A stretch of DNA of 64,000 bases from Flavobacteriales bacterium. GTDB taxonomy: Bacteria > Bacteroidota > Bacteroidia > Flavobacteriales_D > Sanyastnellaceae. Below, piece after piece: positions 25,244 to 34,372 of this stretch (positions are counted from its first letter, which is position 1; each line of letters starts with the position of its first letter). Both the position numbers and the translations under genes were made by a program. The stretch lies in NCBI GenBank assembly GCA_027491075.1, contig JAIXWX010000008.1, positions 186,001 through 250,000 on the forward strand, in the 5' to 3' direction. The notes under the pieces were generated by a model. That model did no database searches, was not told the origin of the DNA, and was given only the letters and a program-made list of their open reading frames with translations.

Positions 25244-26297
25244 TTTCTTCGAATGCGATGCCTGATACCCGGAAGGTTATTTCTCCATTGACTACTTCCT
25301 TTAGTACCATCGATTGAGCAACAGAACTTTCAAACACACTGTCCATCGATCGCACCATTCCGATGGGTACGTTTTCTCGAATTGCATTCTCTAATATTTC
25401 TTGGCTGTCTTTCATCACAAATGCCTTTTCTAGGTAGTGTGAAAGGCTTGAACGATGGAGCACTCGAGAGGAATTGGTTTGAAATTGTGGTAGACTTTTT
25501 ACCTCAGGGATGTCCAAGAAAGTGCAGAGCTTTTCAAATTGACCATCGCTACCAATGGCTAAAACGAGCCACTTATTGTCTTTCGTACAAAAAGTCTCTC
25601 CATAGGGCGCAATGTTCGGGTGCAGGCTGCCTTCTCTTTGTGGAATCATACCCGACATAAGATAGTTGGAGGCCTGATTGACCAATGAGCTAATGCCTGA
25701 CTTTTCCAAGGAGGCTGTAACAACAGTGCCTTCTCCTGTTTTTTCTCTTTGATATAATGCGCAAAGAATGGCTTCTTTGAGTTGATGTGCAGCAAGCACA
25801 TCCATCATAGCTACGGGCATTTTCAATGGCGGAGTTTCTTGCATGCCATTCATAAACATAAAGCCAGTTTCAGCTTGAAGAACTACATCGTAGGCTACTC
25901 TTCTAGGGTTGGACTTAAATCCAGTAATAGATGCTTGAATGAGTTTAGGAAACTCTTCCCTTAGTATTTGGGGCGTCAGTCCGAATTTTTCGGCATCACC
26001 GAATTTGAAATTGGTGATCAGGATATCGGATGTAGCCAGCAGTTCTTTTATGTAAGAAATGTTTTCTCCAATATCGAGAAACTCTATTTGTTTTGCATAA
26101 TTGACACTCGACCAGTAAGCACTTACAGCAGTTTTTTCCTGCGGAAGCTTCCAAGACCTGGTAACATCACCATGGGTCTTCGGGTTCTCAATTTTGATGA
26201 CCGATGCTCCGAGTTCTGCGAAAAAAGTGGCTACGGAAGGCCCCGCCAGCACAGAGGATAAGTCTAATACTCGAAGGTCTTTGAAGAGTTGATTCAT
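25227..26297 (-). CDS. Class III CoA-transferase (CaiB/BaiF family)
   Basis: From the ATG at 26297 it is 356 residues. Family blocks are the opening LRVLDLSSVLAGPSVATFFAEL GASVIKIE region, then YDVVLQAETGFMFMNG, the catalytic Asp in PVAMMDVLAAHQLKEA (as in formyl-CoA transferase D169), and LHPNIAPYGETFCTKDNKWLVLA. It moves CoA between acyl groups; the acids are not predictable and no catabolic partner gene is nearby. A longer start at 26312 adds five residues before the family start. The downstream end overlaps the convergent lytic transglycosylase. Confidence 0.9.
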   Translation of the reverse strand: MNQLFKDLRVLDLSSVLAGPSVATFFAELGASVIKIENPKTHGDVTRSWKLPQEKTAVSAYWSSVNYAKQIEFLDIGENISYIKELLATSDILITNFKFGDAEKFGLTPQILREEFPKLIQASITGFKSNPRRVAYDVVLQAETGFMFMNGMQETPPLKMPVAMMDVLAAHQLKEAILCALYQREKTGEGTVVTASLEKSGISSLVNQASNYLMSGMIPQREGSLHPNIAPYGETFCTKDNKWLVLAIGSDGQFEKLCTFLDIPEVKSLPQFQTNSSRVLHRSSLSHYLEKAFVMKDSQEILENAIRENVPIGMVRSMDSVFESSVAQSMVLKEVVNGEITFRVSGIAFEEIKKES

Positions 26298-26314
26298 GCT
26301 CAAAAATAGCACAA

Positions 26315-27622
26315 CTATTCACTGAGTGCTTTTTTGAAAGTCTCCAAACAACGATTCCGAGCAAAGGTGTGTTCTACGATGGGCTTAGGGTAAGCGGGTG
26401 TTCCATATTCTGGTACCCATTTCTTAATGTAGTGCTTCTGTGGATCGAATTTTTCCATTTGACTGGTAGGATTAAATACTCGGAAGTAGGGAGCTGCGTC
26501 ACAGCCGCTGCCTGCTGCCCATTGCCAGCCACCAATGTTGGAGGCCAACTCAAAGTCCAACAGTTTTTTAGCAAAATAACTTTCTCCTAGCCTCCAATCC
26601 ATCAAAAGGTGTTTGGTGAGAAAGCTTGCTACAACCATGCGCACGCGATTGTGCATAAACCCAGTTTCATTGAGTTCGCGCATTCCCGCATCGACGATAG
26701 GATAGCCTGTTTTTCCCTCACACCATTTTCGAAAAAGGGCTTCATCGTTAATCCAAGGGATGCGATCGTACGCAGGTTTGAATGCATTTTTCGCGCTATG
26801 GGGAAAGTGATATATGATCATTTGGTAGAAGTCGCGCCAAATCAATTCATTCAACCATTTTTCACTTGTTTCTAAAGCGATTTTGCATAATTGTCGAATG
26901 CTGACTGTACCAAATCGCAAATGAACACTCAGCCTTGTAGTGCCTTTGACAGAAGGAATGTCCCTTGTATTCTCATAGTTTTTGATAAGAGAATAATCGA
27001 GATTGATTTTGGGAATTTCAAACTCCCCTTCACTGAATCCCATTTCTTGTAATGAAATAAATGGAGCAGGAGTCGTCTTCAAAAAATGATCGAAGAAATC
27101 CCCATTAGGGTATGGAGCATAGTGTGAAGGAGTAAGGAGACTTTTCCATTTTCTGCTGTATGGAGTAAAAACGGTATATGGTTTTCCATCGTCTTTTATC
27201 ACTTCACCTTTCTCAAAAATCACATGATCTTTTGCTCCTTTCATTTCAATTCCGTTTTGAGAAAGCAGCTTCTGAATGGATTCATCTCTTTCTTGCGCAT
27301 AGGGTTCGTAATCCCTATTGAGCCATACTTCACTGATACTATAAGTCCGAACAAGTTCATTGAATGCTTCAGTAGGAGTGGAGTAGAATACTCTTAAAGT
27401 ACTTCCTAGTTCTTCTAGTCGGCTTTTCATCGCTTGAAGTGTTTCATGAAGAAAGGCTACGCGACTATCTTTTTGATTATCTAGTTTATTGAGAATGTTC
27501 TTATCAAAAATAAAAATAGGAAGTACTGGACTTCCCGACTTTAAAGCCTTAAACAATCCTGCATTATCATCCAATCGCAGATCTCTTCTGAACCAGAAGA
27601 TGGTAATTTTTTGTGCATTCAT
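26315..27622 (-). CDS. phrB: Deoxyribodipyrimidine photolyase (class I, cryptochrome/photolyase family)
   Basis: A 435-residue flavoprotein that repairs cyclobutane pyrimidine dimers with blue light. The N-terminal Rossmann antenna domain starts IFWFRRDLRLDDNAGL. The FAD domain carries TTRLSVHLRFGTVSIRQL, the WLNELIWRDFYQMI block, GYPIVDAGMRELNETGFMHNR, RMVVASFLTKHLL, DWRLGE and WQWAAGSGCDAAPYFRVFNP. The length and motifs are those of class I CPD photolyases; (6-4) enzymes are longer and differ here. Its start overlaps the stop of the upstream oxidoreductase by four bases (ATGA). Pairing of these two genes is common in Bacteroidota, consistent with a light-stress operon. Confidence 0.95.
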   Translation of the reverse strand: MNAQKITIFWFRRDLRLDDNAGLFKALKSGSPVLPIFIFDKNILNKLDNQKDSRVAFLHETLQAMKSRLEELGSTLRVFYSTPTEAFNELVRTYSISEVWLNRDYEPYAQERDESIQKLLSQNGIEMKGAKDHVIFEKGEVIKDDGKPYTVFTPYSRKWKSLLTPSHYAPYPNGDFFDHFLKTTPAPFISLQEMGFSEGEFEIPKINLDYSLIKNYENTRDIPSVKGTTRLSVHLRFGTVSIRQLCKIALETSEKWLNELIWRDFYQMIIYHFPHSAKNAFKPAYDRIPWINDEALFRKWCEGKTGYPIVDAGMRELNETGFMHNRVRMVVASFLTKHLLMDWRLGESYFAKKLLDFELASNIGGWQWAAGSGCDAAPYFRVFNPTSQMEKFDPQKHYIKKWVPEYGTPAYPKPIVEHTFARNRCLETFKKALSE

Positions 27623-28527
27623 TTTTTCTCAAATAACTGTTGCAAGGCTGAATCGATGGTTTGGTATTGAAACTTAAAGCCTGCTTCTTGTATTTTTTTT
27701 GAACTGATGTTTTGACTATTCAATAGCATTGAACTCATTTCACCGAATAGCAGTTTTAGTGCGAATTCGGGAATAGCGGGCAAGAAAAAAGGACGATTTA
27801 AAGCGTGGGCCAGTGCTTTTGAATAAGCAGCATTGGTGACAGGTGCTGGTGCAACAGCATTATATACACCCTGTATGTTTGGTTGATCTAACGCAAAGAG
27901 ATACATATTAGCCAAATCATGTAAGTGAATCCAACTCATCCATTGCTTTCCACTTCCGGTTGCACTTCCTAATCCCAGATTAAAGAAGGGAACCATCTTG
28001 GCCACTGCTCCGTCTTTTTTATCCATCACAACCCCAACGCGAAGTATGACAGATCGAATTGGCATAGATTTCAAAGGTTGTAAAACTCGTTCCCATTGTT
28101 CAGATAAGTCGGCGAGAAATCCTTGTCCAGCGGAAGCGGTCTCATCTTGAAGATGAAAAGAAGAGGAATAATACCCACTCGCTCCCGTGCTGATGAAAAT
28201 TTTAGGCGCATGGGTTGCTTTCAAACATCCATCGACAAGGAGTTTTGTTGAATGCATGCGGCTATCTACAATTTTCTTTTTGTTTTGCTCCGTCCACCGA
28301 TTCGCGACATTAAAACCCGCTAAGTTGATTATCGCATCCACATTTTCAAGAATGCTGCTGTTAAACATTCCTTGTTCAGGATTCCAATATATATGGGTCA
28401 ATCCTTTTTGAGTAGAGGGATAATTTTTTCGAGTCGTAAGGTTATATACTTCGTCGCCTCGTTCCAGTAATTTTCGGATAATTTCCGAGCCTACTAAGCC
28501 AGTACCGCCGCTAATTAAAACTTTCAT
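27619..28527 (-). CDS. TIGR01777 family NAD(P)-dependent epimerase/oxidoreductase
   Basis: An atypical SDR of 302 residues from the ATG at 28527 (a TTG at 28533 is possible but adds only two residues). The nucleotide loop is VLISGGTGLVGSEIIRKL. Family features are DAIINLAGFNVANRWTEQNKK, ISTGASGYY, RVGVVMDKKDGAVAKM, the WMSWIHLHDL block, GVYNAVAPAPVTNAAYSKAL, and a C-terminal DUF1731 region with FALKLLFGEMSSMLLNSQ. The reaction is unknown. It is coupled to the photolyase gene by a four-base overlap, which suggests a shared light- or DNA-damage-linked transcript. Confidence 0.92.
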   Translation of the reverse strand: MKVLISGGTGLVGSEIIRKLLERGDEVYNLTTRKNYPSTQKGLTHIYWNPEQGMFNSSILENVDAIINLAGFNVANRWTEQNKKKIVDSRMHSTKLLVDGCLKATHAPKIFISTGASGYYSSSFHLQDETASAGQGFLADLSEQWERVLQPLKSMPIRSVILRVGVVMDKKDGAVAKMVPFFNLGLGSATGSGKQWMSWIHLHDLANMYLFALDQPNIQGVYNAVAPAPVTNAAYSKALAHALNRPFFLPAIPEFALKLLFGEMSSMLLNSQNISSKKIQEAGFKFQYQTIDSALQQLFEKK

Positions 28528-28589
28528 GCTCAATAAACCAATTCCACGACGCTCGGTTCACTGTGTGAAATTATTTACATCTTTGTTGA

Positions 28590-30227
28590 ATGAGGTTGCA
28601 CCGCTTACTACTGGTTTTTTTCTTGCAGAACGCTTTGTTGGGTTTTTCCCAAGTTCCTTGTGAGTTCGGAACGGCCGCTGGGTATGAATGCAAGAACATC
28701 GATTTTTGGTCCCATGTTCCGCCTGCAGTTTTTGGCGGAGGCACCACCAATGAGGTGTGGGGCTGGACGGATCCTCTGGATGGAAAAGAGTACGTATTGC
28801 TTGGAACTTCCTCTGGCGTGGCGTTTTTCGATATTGAATTACCCGATCAACCGCTTTATCTCGGGAAGTTACCTACACAAACCAGCAACTCGCTTTGGAG
28901 AACATTGAGGGTGTTCAATAACCATTTATTTGTGGGAAGTGAAGCCAACAATCACGGTTTGCAAGTTTTTGACCTAACGCAATTGAGAAACGTATTTAAT
29001 CCACCTGCCACTTTTTCGAATACTGCATTTTATTCAGGATTTGGAAGGTGCCACACCCTGACGATTCATGAACCAACGGGGGTGCTTTACGCTTGCGGAA
29101 CAAATACCTTTTCAGGAGGATTGCATGCAGTGGACATCAGCAATCCGTTGTCTCCCCAGATTCTTGGAGGATTTAGTGAAGACGGATATACCCATGAGGC
29201 TCAAGTGATCACCTACAATGGTCCAGATGAAGACTATCAAAACGAAATAATTGTTTTTTGTTACAATGGCAATGCCCCTGCTAATCTTACCATTGTCAAA
29301 GCCACTGATCCCACCGACATCAGTACCATATCCATAACTCCCTATCCCAATAGTGCATATTGTCATCAAGGTTGGTTAACCGCAGACAAAAAGTACTTAT
29401 TGATGAATGACGAACTAGACGAGTATAACGGATTTAGTTCACAGACGCGGACACTCATTTGGAACGTGGAAGATTTGGATGATCCCGTTTATGTGGGTGA
29501 TTTTTTGCATGAAACAGAGAGTATCGATCATAACTTATATGTGGTAGATCATTTGTGTTATCAAAGTAACTACACCGCTGGATTAAGGGTTTTGGATGTT
29601 CAAAACATTGCAGATTTGGATTTAGAAGAAGTAGCTTTTTTCGATCATTTCCCTGACAACAATGCGGCCACCTTTGATGGCACTTGGATGCACTATCCCT
29701 ATTTTGAAAGCGGAGTAATTCCTGTGTCGGATATCGATCAAGGGCTGTTTCTTGTTGAGCTGAATTTATTGCACGTGGATCCTATCATGCAGATGGTAGC
29801 ACAAGGTGAGAACGCCTATTTTCAAGTAGTAGTGAGCGACGGTTTTTCCTCCGAGGTCAATTTATCGCTTGCTGGAATCAATGGGGATGAATTTGATTTT
29901 ACCTTGAACAACGCTGAAGCTCCGTACACCTCATTGCTTACCATTTCAACCGCTTCATTCCCAGAAGGTACTTATAATTTCGAAGTGATTGGTGCGGCAG
30001 GGACACAGGAGTATCGTCGAAGCATTCAGATGGTTGTAACAGTACCCACAAATTATTGCGCAGACATTGATGAGAATGGAGTGGTGGGTGCAGGTGATTG
30101 GCTATTACTAAACAACGATTGGGATTGTGCTCAAGGCTGCATTGGAGATATCAACCAAGACGGACAGACGAACACCTTGGATCTCCTGATTTTACTAGAG
30201 GATTATGGTTCAAGTTGTGCTCCTTGA
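28590..30227 (+). CDS. Choice-of-anchor B family protein with dockerin-like C-terminal repeats
   Basis: A 545-residue secreted protein with signal peptide MRLHRLLLVFFLQNALLGFSQ. Residues about 25-390 form an LVIVD/beta-propeller-like domain of the choice-of-anchor B type (NIDFWSHVPP, NEVWGWTDP, CHTLTIHEPTGVLYACGTNT, GYTHEAQVITYNGPDEDY, DHNLYVVDHLCYQSNYTAGL). Instead of a typical T9SS sorting domain, the C-terminus has two EF-hand-like dockerin repeats separated by paired cysteines (CADIDENGVVGAGDWLLL and GDINQDGQTNTLDLLILL). These could bind calcium and anchor or retain the protein outside the cell. A near -7 box (CATCTTTG at 28578-28585) ends four bases before the ATG. The end overlaps the convergent ABC gene by 25 bases. 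Function is unknown. Confidence 0.85.
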   Translation: MRLHRLLLVFFLQNALLGFSQVPCEFGTAAGYECKNIDFWSHVPPAVFGGGTTNEVWGWTDPLDGKEYVLLGTSSGVAFFDIELPDQPLYLGKLPTQTSNSLWRTLRVFNNHLFVGSEANNHGLQVFDLTQLRNVFNPPATFSNTAFYSGFGRCHTLTIHEPTGVLYACGTNTFSGGLHAVDISNPLSPQILGGFSEDGYTHEAQVITYNGPDEDYQNEIIVFCYNGNAPANLTIVKATDPTDISTISITPYPNSAYCHQGWLTADKKYLLMNDELDEYNGFSSQTRTLIWNVEDLDDPVYVGDFLHETESIDHNLYVVDHLCYQSNYTAGLRVLDVQNIADLDLEEVAFFDHFPDNNAATFDGTWMHYPYFESGVIPVSDIDQGLFLVELNLLHVDPIMQMVAQGENAYFQVVVSDGFSSEVNLSLAGINGDEFDFTLNNAEAPYTSLLTISTASFPEGTYNFEVIGAAGTQEYRRSIQMVVTVPTNYCADIDENGVVGAGDWLLLNNDWDCAQGCIGDINQDGQTNTLDLLILLEDYGSSCAP

Positions 30228-32077
30228 TCTCGTTGCTGCTGTTCATACATAAACGCATACAAGCCTTTTTTTGAAAGCAAGGTGGAATGATCTCCTTCCT
30301 CTACAAGTCTGCCTTTTTCCATTACGATAATGTGATCCGCATTTTTGATGCTACTGATTCGATGTGAAATAATGATCCCCGTTTTGCCTTTCATTTCACG
30401 TTCCAAACTCTGAAGAATGTGCTCTTCTGTTTCGGTATCTACGGCACTAAGACAGTCATCAAATATGAAAATTTCGGGGTTTTTTATGAATGCGCGAGCG
30501 ATAGAAACCCTTTGTTTTTGACCTCCGGATAAGTTGATTCCACGCTCTCCCAGTAGGGTTTTATATTGTTGTGGGAATTTGACAATATTTTCATGCACTG
30601 CTGCATCTGCGGCAGCGGCGTGAATTCGCTGTTCTTCAGGTTCGTCTACACCAAATGCAATATTGTTTTCAATGGTGTCTGAAAAAAGAAAAACCTCTTG
30701 AGGCACGTATCCTGTTTTTCTACGAAGCTCCTCTAAGTTCACTTGTCGAATGTCTTTTTCATCGAGGAGTATTTGACCAGAAGTGACATCGAATGTTCGC
30801 AAAAGCAATTGAGCGATAGTACTTTTTCCACTGCCTGTTTTTCCAACGATGGCAAGTTTTTTTCCGGGTTCAAGGGTAAAGGAAATGTTATGTAAAGCCT
30901 CAATGCCAGTGTCGGGATAGGTAAACGAAACATTTTTAAAAACAATTTTCCCTTTCAAGGAAAGAGGCTCATGATTCGGATTGTCGATCGCAGAATTTGT
31001 ATTTAAAAATTCGTTGATTCGCTGTTGCGAGGCTTCCGCTTTTTGAACCAAACTAGTGACCCAACCAACACTCGCAAATGGCCATGTGAGTTGATTTACA
31101 TAGAATACGAATTGGACAATCACTCCATAGGACAATTCGCCTGCAATTACTTTATTTGCGCCGACATAGATGGTCAGAATCGTACTCAGACCAACGAGCA
31201 ATGCTATTACTGGCATGAACAACGCATCCGCTTTTACCAATGAAAGTTGCTTGGTTTTATAATCATCACTTTCTGCTTGAAATGCTTGATCAAAATACTT
31301 TTCTCTTCGAAAAGCTTTCAGAACCCGAATACCGCTGATGGACTCTTGCACGATGGAAGAGAGTTTGGATTGTTGCTCCTGAACTTGCTCTGTCCTTTTA
31401 TTGATCATGGTGCTAACGTAGAAGATCAATAGCATCATAAATGGCAAGGGGCTTAACGTATACAATGTCAACTCTGCATCGATTCTCCACATCACGAGGA
31501 TACACATCACCACTAGAATAATTAGGTTAATGGTGTACATCACCGCTGGGCCTAGATACATTCTCACGCGGCTCACATCCTCGCTAATGCGATTCATCAA
31601 GTCACCTGTTCTATTTCTTTTATAAAATCCAGCATCAAGTTTTTGATAGTGATCATAGATTTCGTTTTTCAAATCATACTCAATGTACCTAGACATCACG
31701 ATGATGGTTTGTCTTTGATAAAAAAGAAAAATACCTTTTAGGATATAAAAGAGAAAGTAGGCCAGGGCTAATAGCAATCCAATACGAATGAGTTGATGGG
31801 AAAGATTAGAGGCATTCACAACCACATCGTTCGGTGCCGTTTGGAAAATCGATAGCAGGAAATAGAAACTTTGTGGAGCTTTAAGCGTCACTTCACCTCC
31901 CGTGTTTTTGATCTCTTGAGATGCTTTGATTCCTTCGGCTAGAAAATCGATTCCATCACCAACAATAACTGGGGCGTAAACATTAAAAATATTAGCTAAA
32001 AGAATAAAGAAGAATCCCATGAACAATCGTCCTCGGTACTTCCAAAAGTATTTATTAAGATAACGGAGGTGTTTCAT
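30203..32077 (-). CDS. ABC exporter, fused permease-ATPase (MsbA/MdlB-like)
   Basis: A 624-residue half-transporter. The N-terminal type IV exporter membrane domain (about 1-330, six helices, LKNEIYDHYQKLDAGFYKRNR and GDLMNRISEDV coupling region) is followed by an ATPase domain with Walker A GKTGSGKST, Q-loop PQEVFLFSDTI, signature LSGGQKQR, Walker B IFIFDDCLSAVD (with Asp-Asp where Asp-Glu is usual at the catalytic carboxylate) and H-switch ISHRIS. Such homodimers export lipids, drugs or peptides; the substrate is not predictable. The DD replacement is common in one subunit of heterodimers, so this protein might pair with another. A TACCTTCG box lies ten bases before the ATG. Confidence 0.92.
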   Translation of the reverse strand: MKHLRYLNKYFWKYRGRLFMGFFFILLANIFNVYAPVIVGDGIDFLAEGIKASQEIKNTGGEVTLKAPQSFYFLLSIFQTAPNDVVVNASNLSHQLIRIGLLLALAYFLFYILKGIFLFYQRQTIIVMSRYIEYDLKNEIYDHYQKLDAGFYKRNRTGDLMNRISEDVSRVRMYLGPAVMYTINLIILVVMCILVMWRIDAELTLYTLSPLPFMMLLIFYVSTMINKRTEQVQEQQSKLSSIVQESISGIRVLKAFRREKYFDQAFQAESDDYKTKQLSLVKADALFMPVIALLVGLSTILTIYVGANKVIAGELSYGVIVQFVFYVNQLTWPFASVGWVTSLVQKAEASQQRINEFLNTNSAIDNPNHEPLSLKGKIVFKNVSFTYPDTGIEALHNISFTLEPGKKLAIVGKTGSGKSTIAQLLLRTFDVTSGQILLDEKDIRQVNLEELRRKTGYVPQEVFLFSDTIENNIAFGVDEPEEQRIHAAAADAAVHENIVKFPQQYKTLLGERGINLSGGQKQRVSIARAFIKNPEIFIFDDCLSAVDTETEEHILQSLEREMKGKTGIIISHRISSIKNADHIIVMEKGRLVEEGDHSTLLSKKGLYAFMYEQQQRDQGAQLEP

Positions 32078-32087
32078 GTTCTTGTGG

Positions 32088-32095
32088 CGAAGGTA
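32088..32095 (-). promoter_or_regulatory. -7 promoter box (TACCTTCG) of the ABC exporter gene
   Basis: The minus strand reads TACCTTCG, ending ten bases before the ATG at 32077. The remaining spacer to 32226 is AT-rich and shows no other clear element. Confidence 0.45.
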
Positions 32096-32226
32096 TGCTC
32101 CCGGCTGCTTTTTTTGTTTAGAGCAAAGGCTTTTTTTACGAGATTTTCAAATGTTAATCATTTGTTATAGTTGTTTGCGGCTTAATATGGAATACTGAAA
32201 TTCGAATATCTAAAAACTTTAACAAA

Positions 32227-33545
32227 ATGAAAAAACTTTCGATATTACTCTTGGCCCTCCTTATTTTTTCAAATTGTAATAAACAAGATCTTTCGAATGA
32301 AGAGAGTTTAGACTTTCAGGGAGAGTTTTATCCCCTTGATGGTCGTTTGTGCTTTCGAGATGTTCAAGCTCTACAAACATTCTACACTGAGATAGTAGAA
32401 ATGTGTGAACAAAGAGATACCTCGCGTTTTCCTGATCCGGAGGACTTTTTAAATTATTTTTCTTGTGCAACGGGCATTAAATCTGCCTTAAGCAGATTAA
32501 GGGTTGAATCTAACGGCAACTTGATTGAAAGGGAAGAGGAGGATTCAGATAACTGGCTTTTGGATGAGTACAGATTGGCATTATTGAATGAGTTTTATGA
32601 GATAACAATTGGGGATAATGTATATGTTTATTTGAGTGAGAATCAGGTTTACAAGGTGCCTTATGATGATAGTGAATCTCTTGAGGTACTTCGTCAGTCC
32701 GTCAAGGGCGATGATATGACTACTCCCTCAGGACTTGGCTCTGGTGTTGAATTAATATCCGCAATCAAATTATTAAGCAACGGAGCAACTCGTGGCGGAG
32801 GCATGGATGCTGGTACGATGCAGATGCACCTATTACCTTGATAGATTGTGATCCATTATCAAGAGGGAGATTGTTGTTGCTAAAACAAACATTGCAATTA
32901 AACAGTATAGAAGGAAGTCCACTAACCCATCCGGCAACGTGGACAGTAGAGTGGGGAGACGGAACATATGACAATTATCAAGTTATGTCGGAGTATAACG
33001 CCATTCACACCTATCCTAATATTGGAACTTATACTTCGAAAGTATCATACAGCTTTATCAACTGTTTTGGTATGGAGGAGTATGTGGAAAATGAACCAGG
33101 CTTGACAAAGCAAATAGAGATAGGAGGTGAAGGATTATGCTCTTCCGCTAATAGACATAAAATAAAATCTTATACGGAGGGTATCAGAAAAATAAAGGCG
33201 GAATTATGGAGGAAAAAAGATATCTTCGGAAATCATCAAGTAGCAAAGACCACGTCATACCGCTGGGAATCAACGTTATTCGATTCTGAAATGAAGTGGA
33301 GAAAGTAAATATCTTATGTAAAAGCAGAAGTCAATTATGAATTTGTGGACCCTGACGATTGCACCATTACTGAAAGTGGTTTAGAAACAGATTGGGGTAC
33401 TTTATCGTTCTCCCAAAGAGCAGGTAAAACGAATCCAAATAATGATGCTAGTGCCATAATAGACGGTAGTGTTCATTCGTATCATGAGATTGAAGCAAAT
33501 CAGAATAATCTTAGCCTCCAATTGGTTTTGAACATATGCGATTAA
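32227..33545 (+). pseudogene. Broken lipoprotein gene with PKD-like region (one frameshift, one in-frame stop)
   Basis: Three open segments line up as one gene of about 440 residues. The first (32227-32841) begins with a lipoprotein signal (MKKLSILLLALLIFSNCNKQ). Near 32813 the frame must shift back by one base to continue DAG-YDADAPITLIDCDPLS; restoring one T in GGT(T)ACGAT does this exactly. The second segment has a PKD-like core (WTVEWGDGTYDNYQ, HTYPNIGTYTSKVSYSF). At 33306-33308 a TAA interrupts an otherwise coding frame (MKWRK stop ISYVKAEVNYEF), and the frame then runs to 33545, overlapping the next start by ten bases. Two independent lesions favour a real, recent pseudogene over a single read error. 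No family is recognised beyond the PKD-like fold. Confidence 0.72.
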
Positions 33546-34372
33546 TAAAACTTATATTTTTGCTACAATTCCTTTTAGGCCTCAATAATTCAATATTCGG
33601 GCAAACAATTTCAAAGAGACTTGTTGCAGAATTTACTCCTCAGCAGTGGAGCGTTTTTCCTAGTTATAGAGCACGCTTTGAAGAAGATAAATTTGAGTTG
33701 ATGTCTTGGCAGGCTTGGTCACCGTCTCTAGGAGTCAACCTTTTTTGGGATAAGTCGAAATGGAGTTTTGGAATTGGAATCAACTTATTTTATTCTTCAG
33801 ACTACATATATGTAAACTACCTTGACAAGAAGAATCACTTTCCTGCTCTAGAAAGAGATATGGATGGTTTTTATTCCATGAGCCAATTCATTTCCGGATT
33901 ACATTTTTGTCTTTCGAAAAAAATAAGAAGATTAAATTATGGATTAAAAATAGGCCTACAAAACACAATGTTTAGACGGCTTTCCTATACAGATGAAGTC
34001 TCAAAAATTTATTTAAGCTATATAGTAGAGAATGGAGAGCTGCAAGGAACACGCAGAGCAAGTTTAGAAAGATCTTTTAATAATGACTCTCCATTCTGTG
34101 GCTTTATAGAATGGAACATTTTCTTTCAAATGAATAAGGTATGGGGAGTAGGTTTTAGCTGTTCTTATAGATATTTTGTGCATTCTTTGAATAAACCTTT
34201 AATGACCCTGACAGCATACATGGATGAGGATTTTTTAGAACAACCTCGCGCAGATATTCCAAAAATTTTTGAAATGCAATTCGCGCATCAAAGATTACAT
34301 TCTGGGGTTTTTCTAACCTATTCTTTTTTTAATAAAAAAAGGGTAAATGAACAGTTAAAGGAGGTTGAATGA
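33536..34372 (+). CDS. Secreted protein of unknown function, paralogue 1 (possible outer-membrane barrel)
   Basis: A 278-residue protein with signal peptide (LIKLIFLLQFLLGLNNSIFG). The mature part alternates short hydrophobic strands and turns (SPSLGVNLFWDKSKWSFGIG, GLHFCLSKKIRRLNYGLKIG, HSGVFLTYSF), the pattern of a small outer-membrane beta-barrel. I do not recognise a family. Its layout aligns with the next gene (shared FTP opening, SPSL strand, K-W-x-F-G-x-G, DG-x-YS, GLH), so the two are diverged tandem duplicates. The start overlaps the end of the broken lipoprotein gene by ten bases and its own end overlaps the next start by four, so all three form one transcript. Base content is noticeably more AT-rich than flanking genes. 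Confidence 0.65.
   Translation: MRLIKLIFLLQFLLGLNNSIFGQTISKRLVAEFTPQQWSVFPSYRARFEEDKFELMSWQAWSPSLGVNLFWDKSKWSFGIGINLFYSSDYIYVNYLDKKNHFPALERDMDGFYSMSQFISGLHFCLSKKIRRLNYGLKIGLQNTMFRRLSYTDEVSKIYLSYIVENGELQGTRRASLERSFNNDSPFCGFIEWNIFFQMNKVWGVGFSCSYRYFVHSLNKPLMTLTAYMDEDFLEQPRADIPKIFEMQFAHQRLHSGVFLTYSFFNKKRVNEQLKEVE

Noticed and set aside
28590-30227. T9SS type A sorting domain at the end of the choice-of-anchor B protein
   Set aside because: The C-terminus reads as two dockerin-like acidic loops and lacks the typical sorting-domain strands.
32751-32841. Programmed frameshifting to join the first two parts of the broken lipoprotein gene
   Set aside because: There is no slippery heptamer at the junction near 32813, and a second lesion (an in-frame TAA at 33306) would still truncate the product, so gene decay is the simpler reading.
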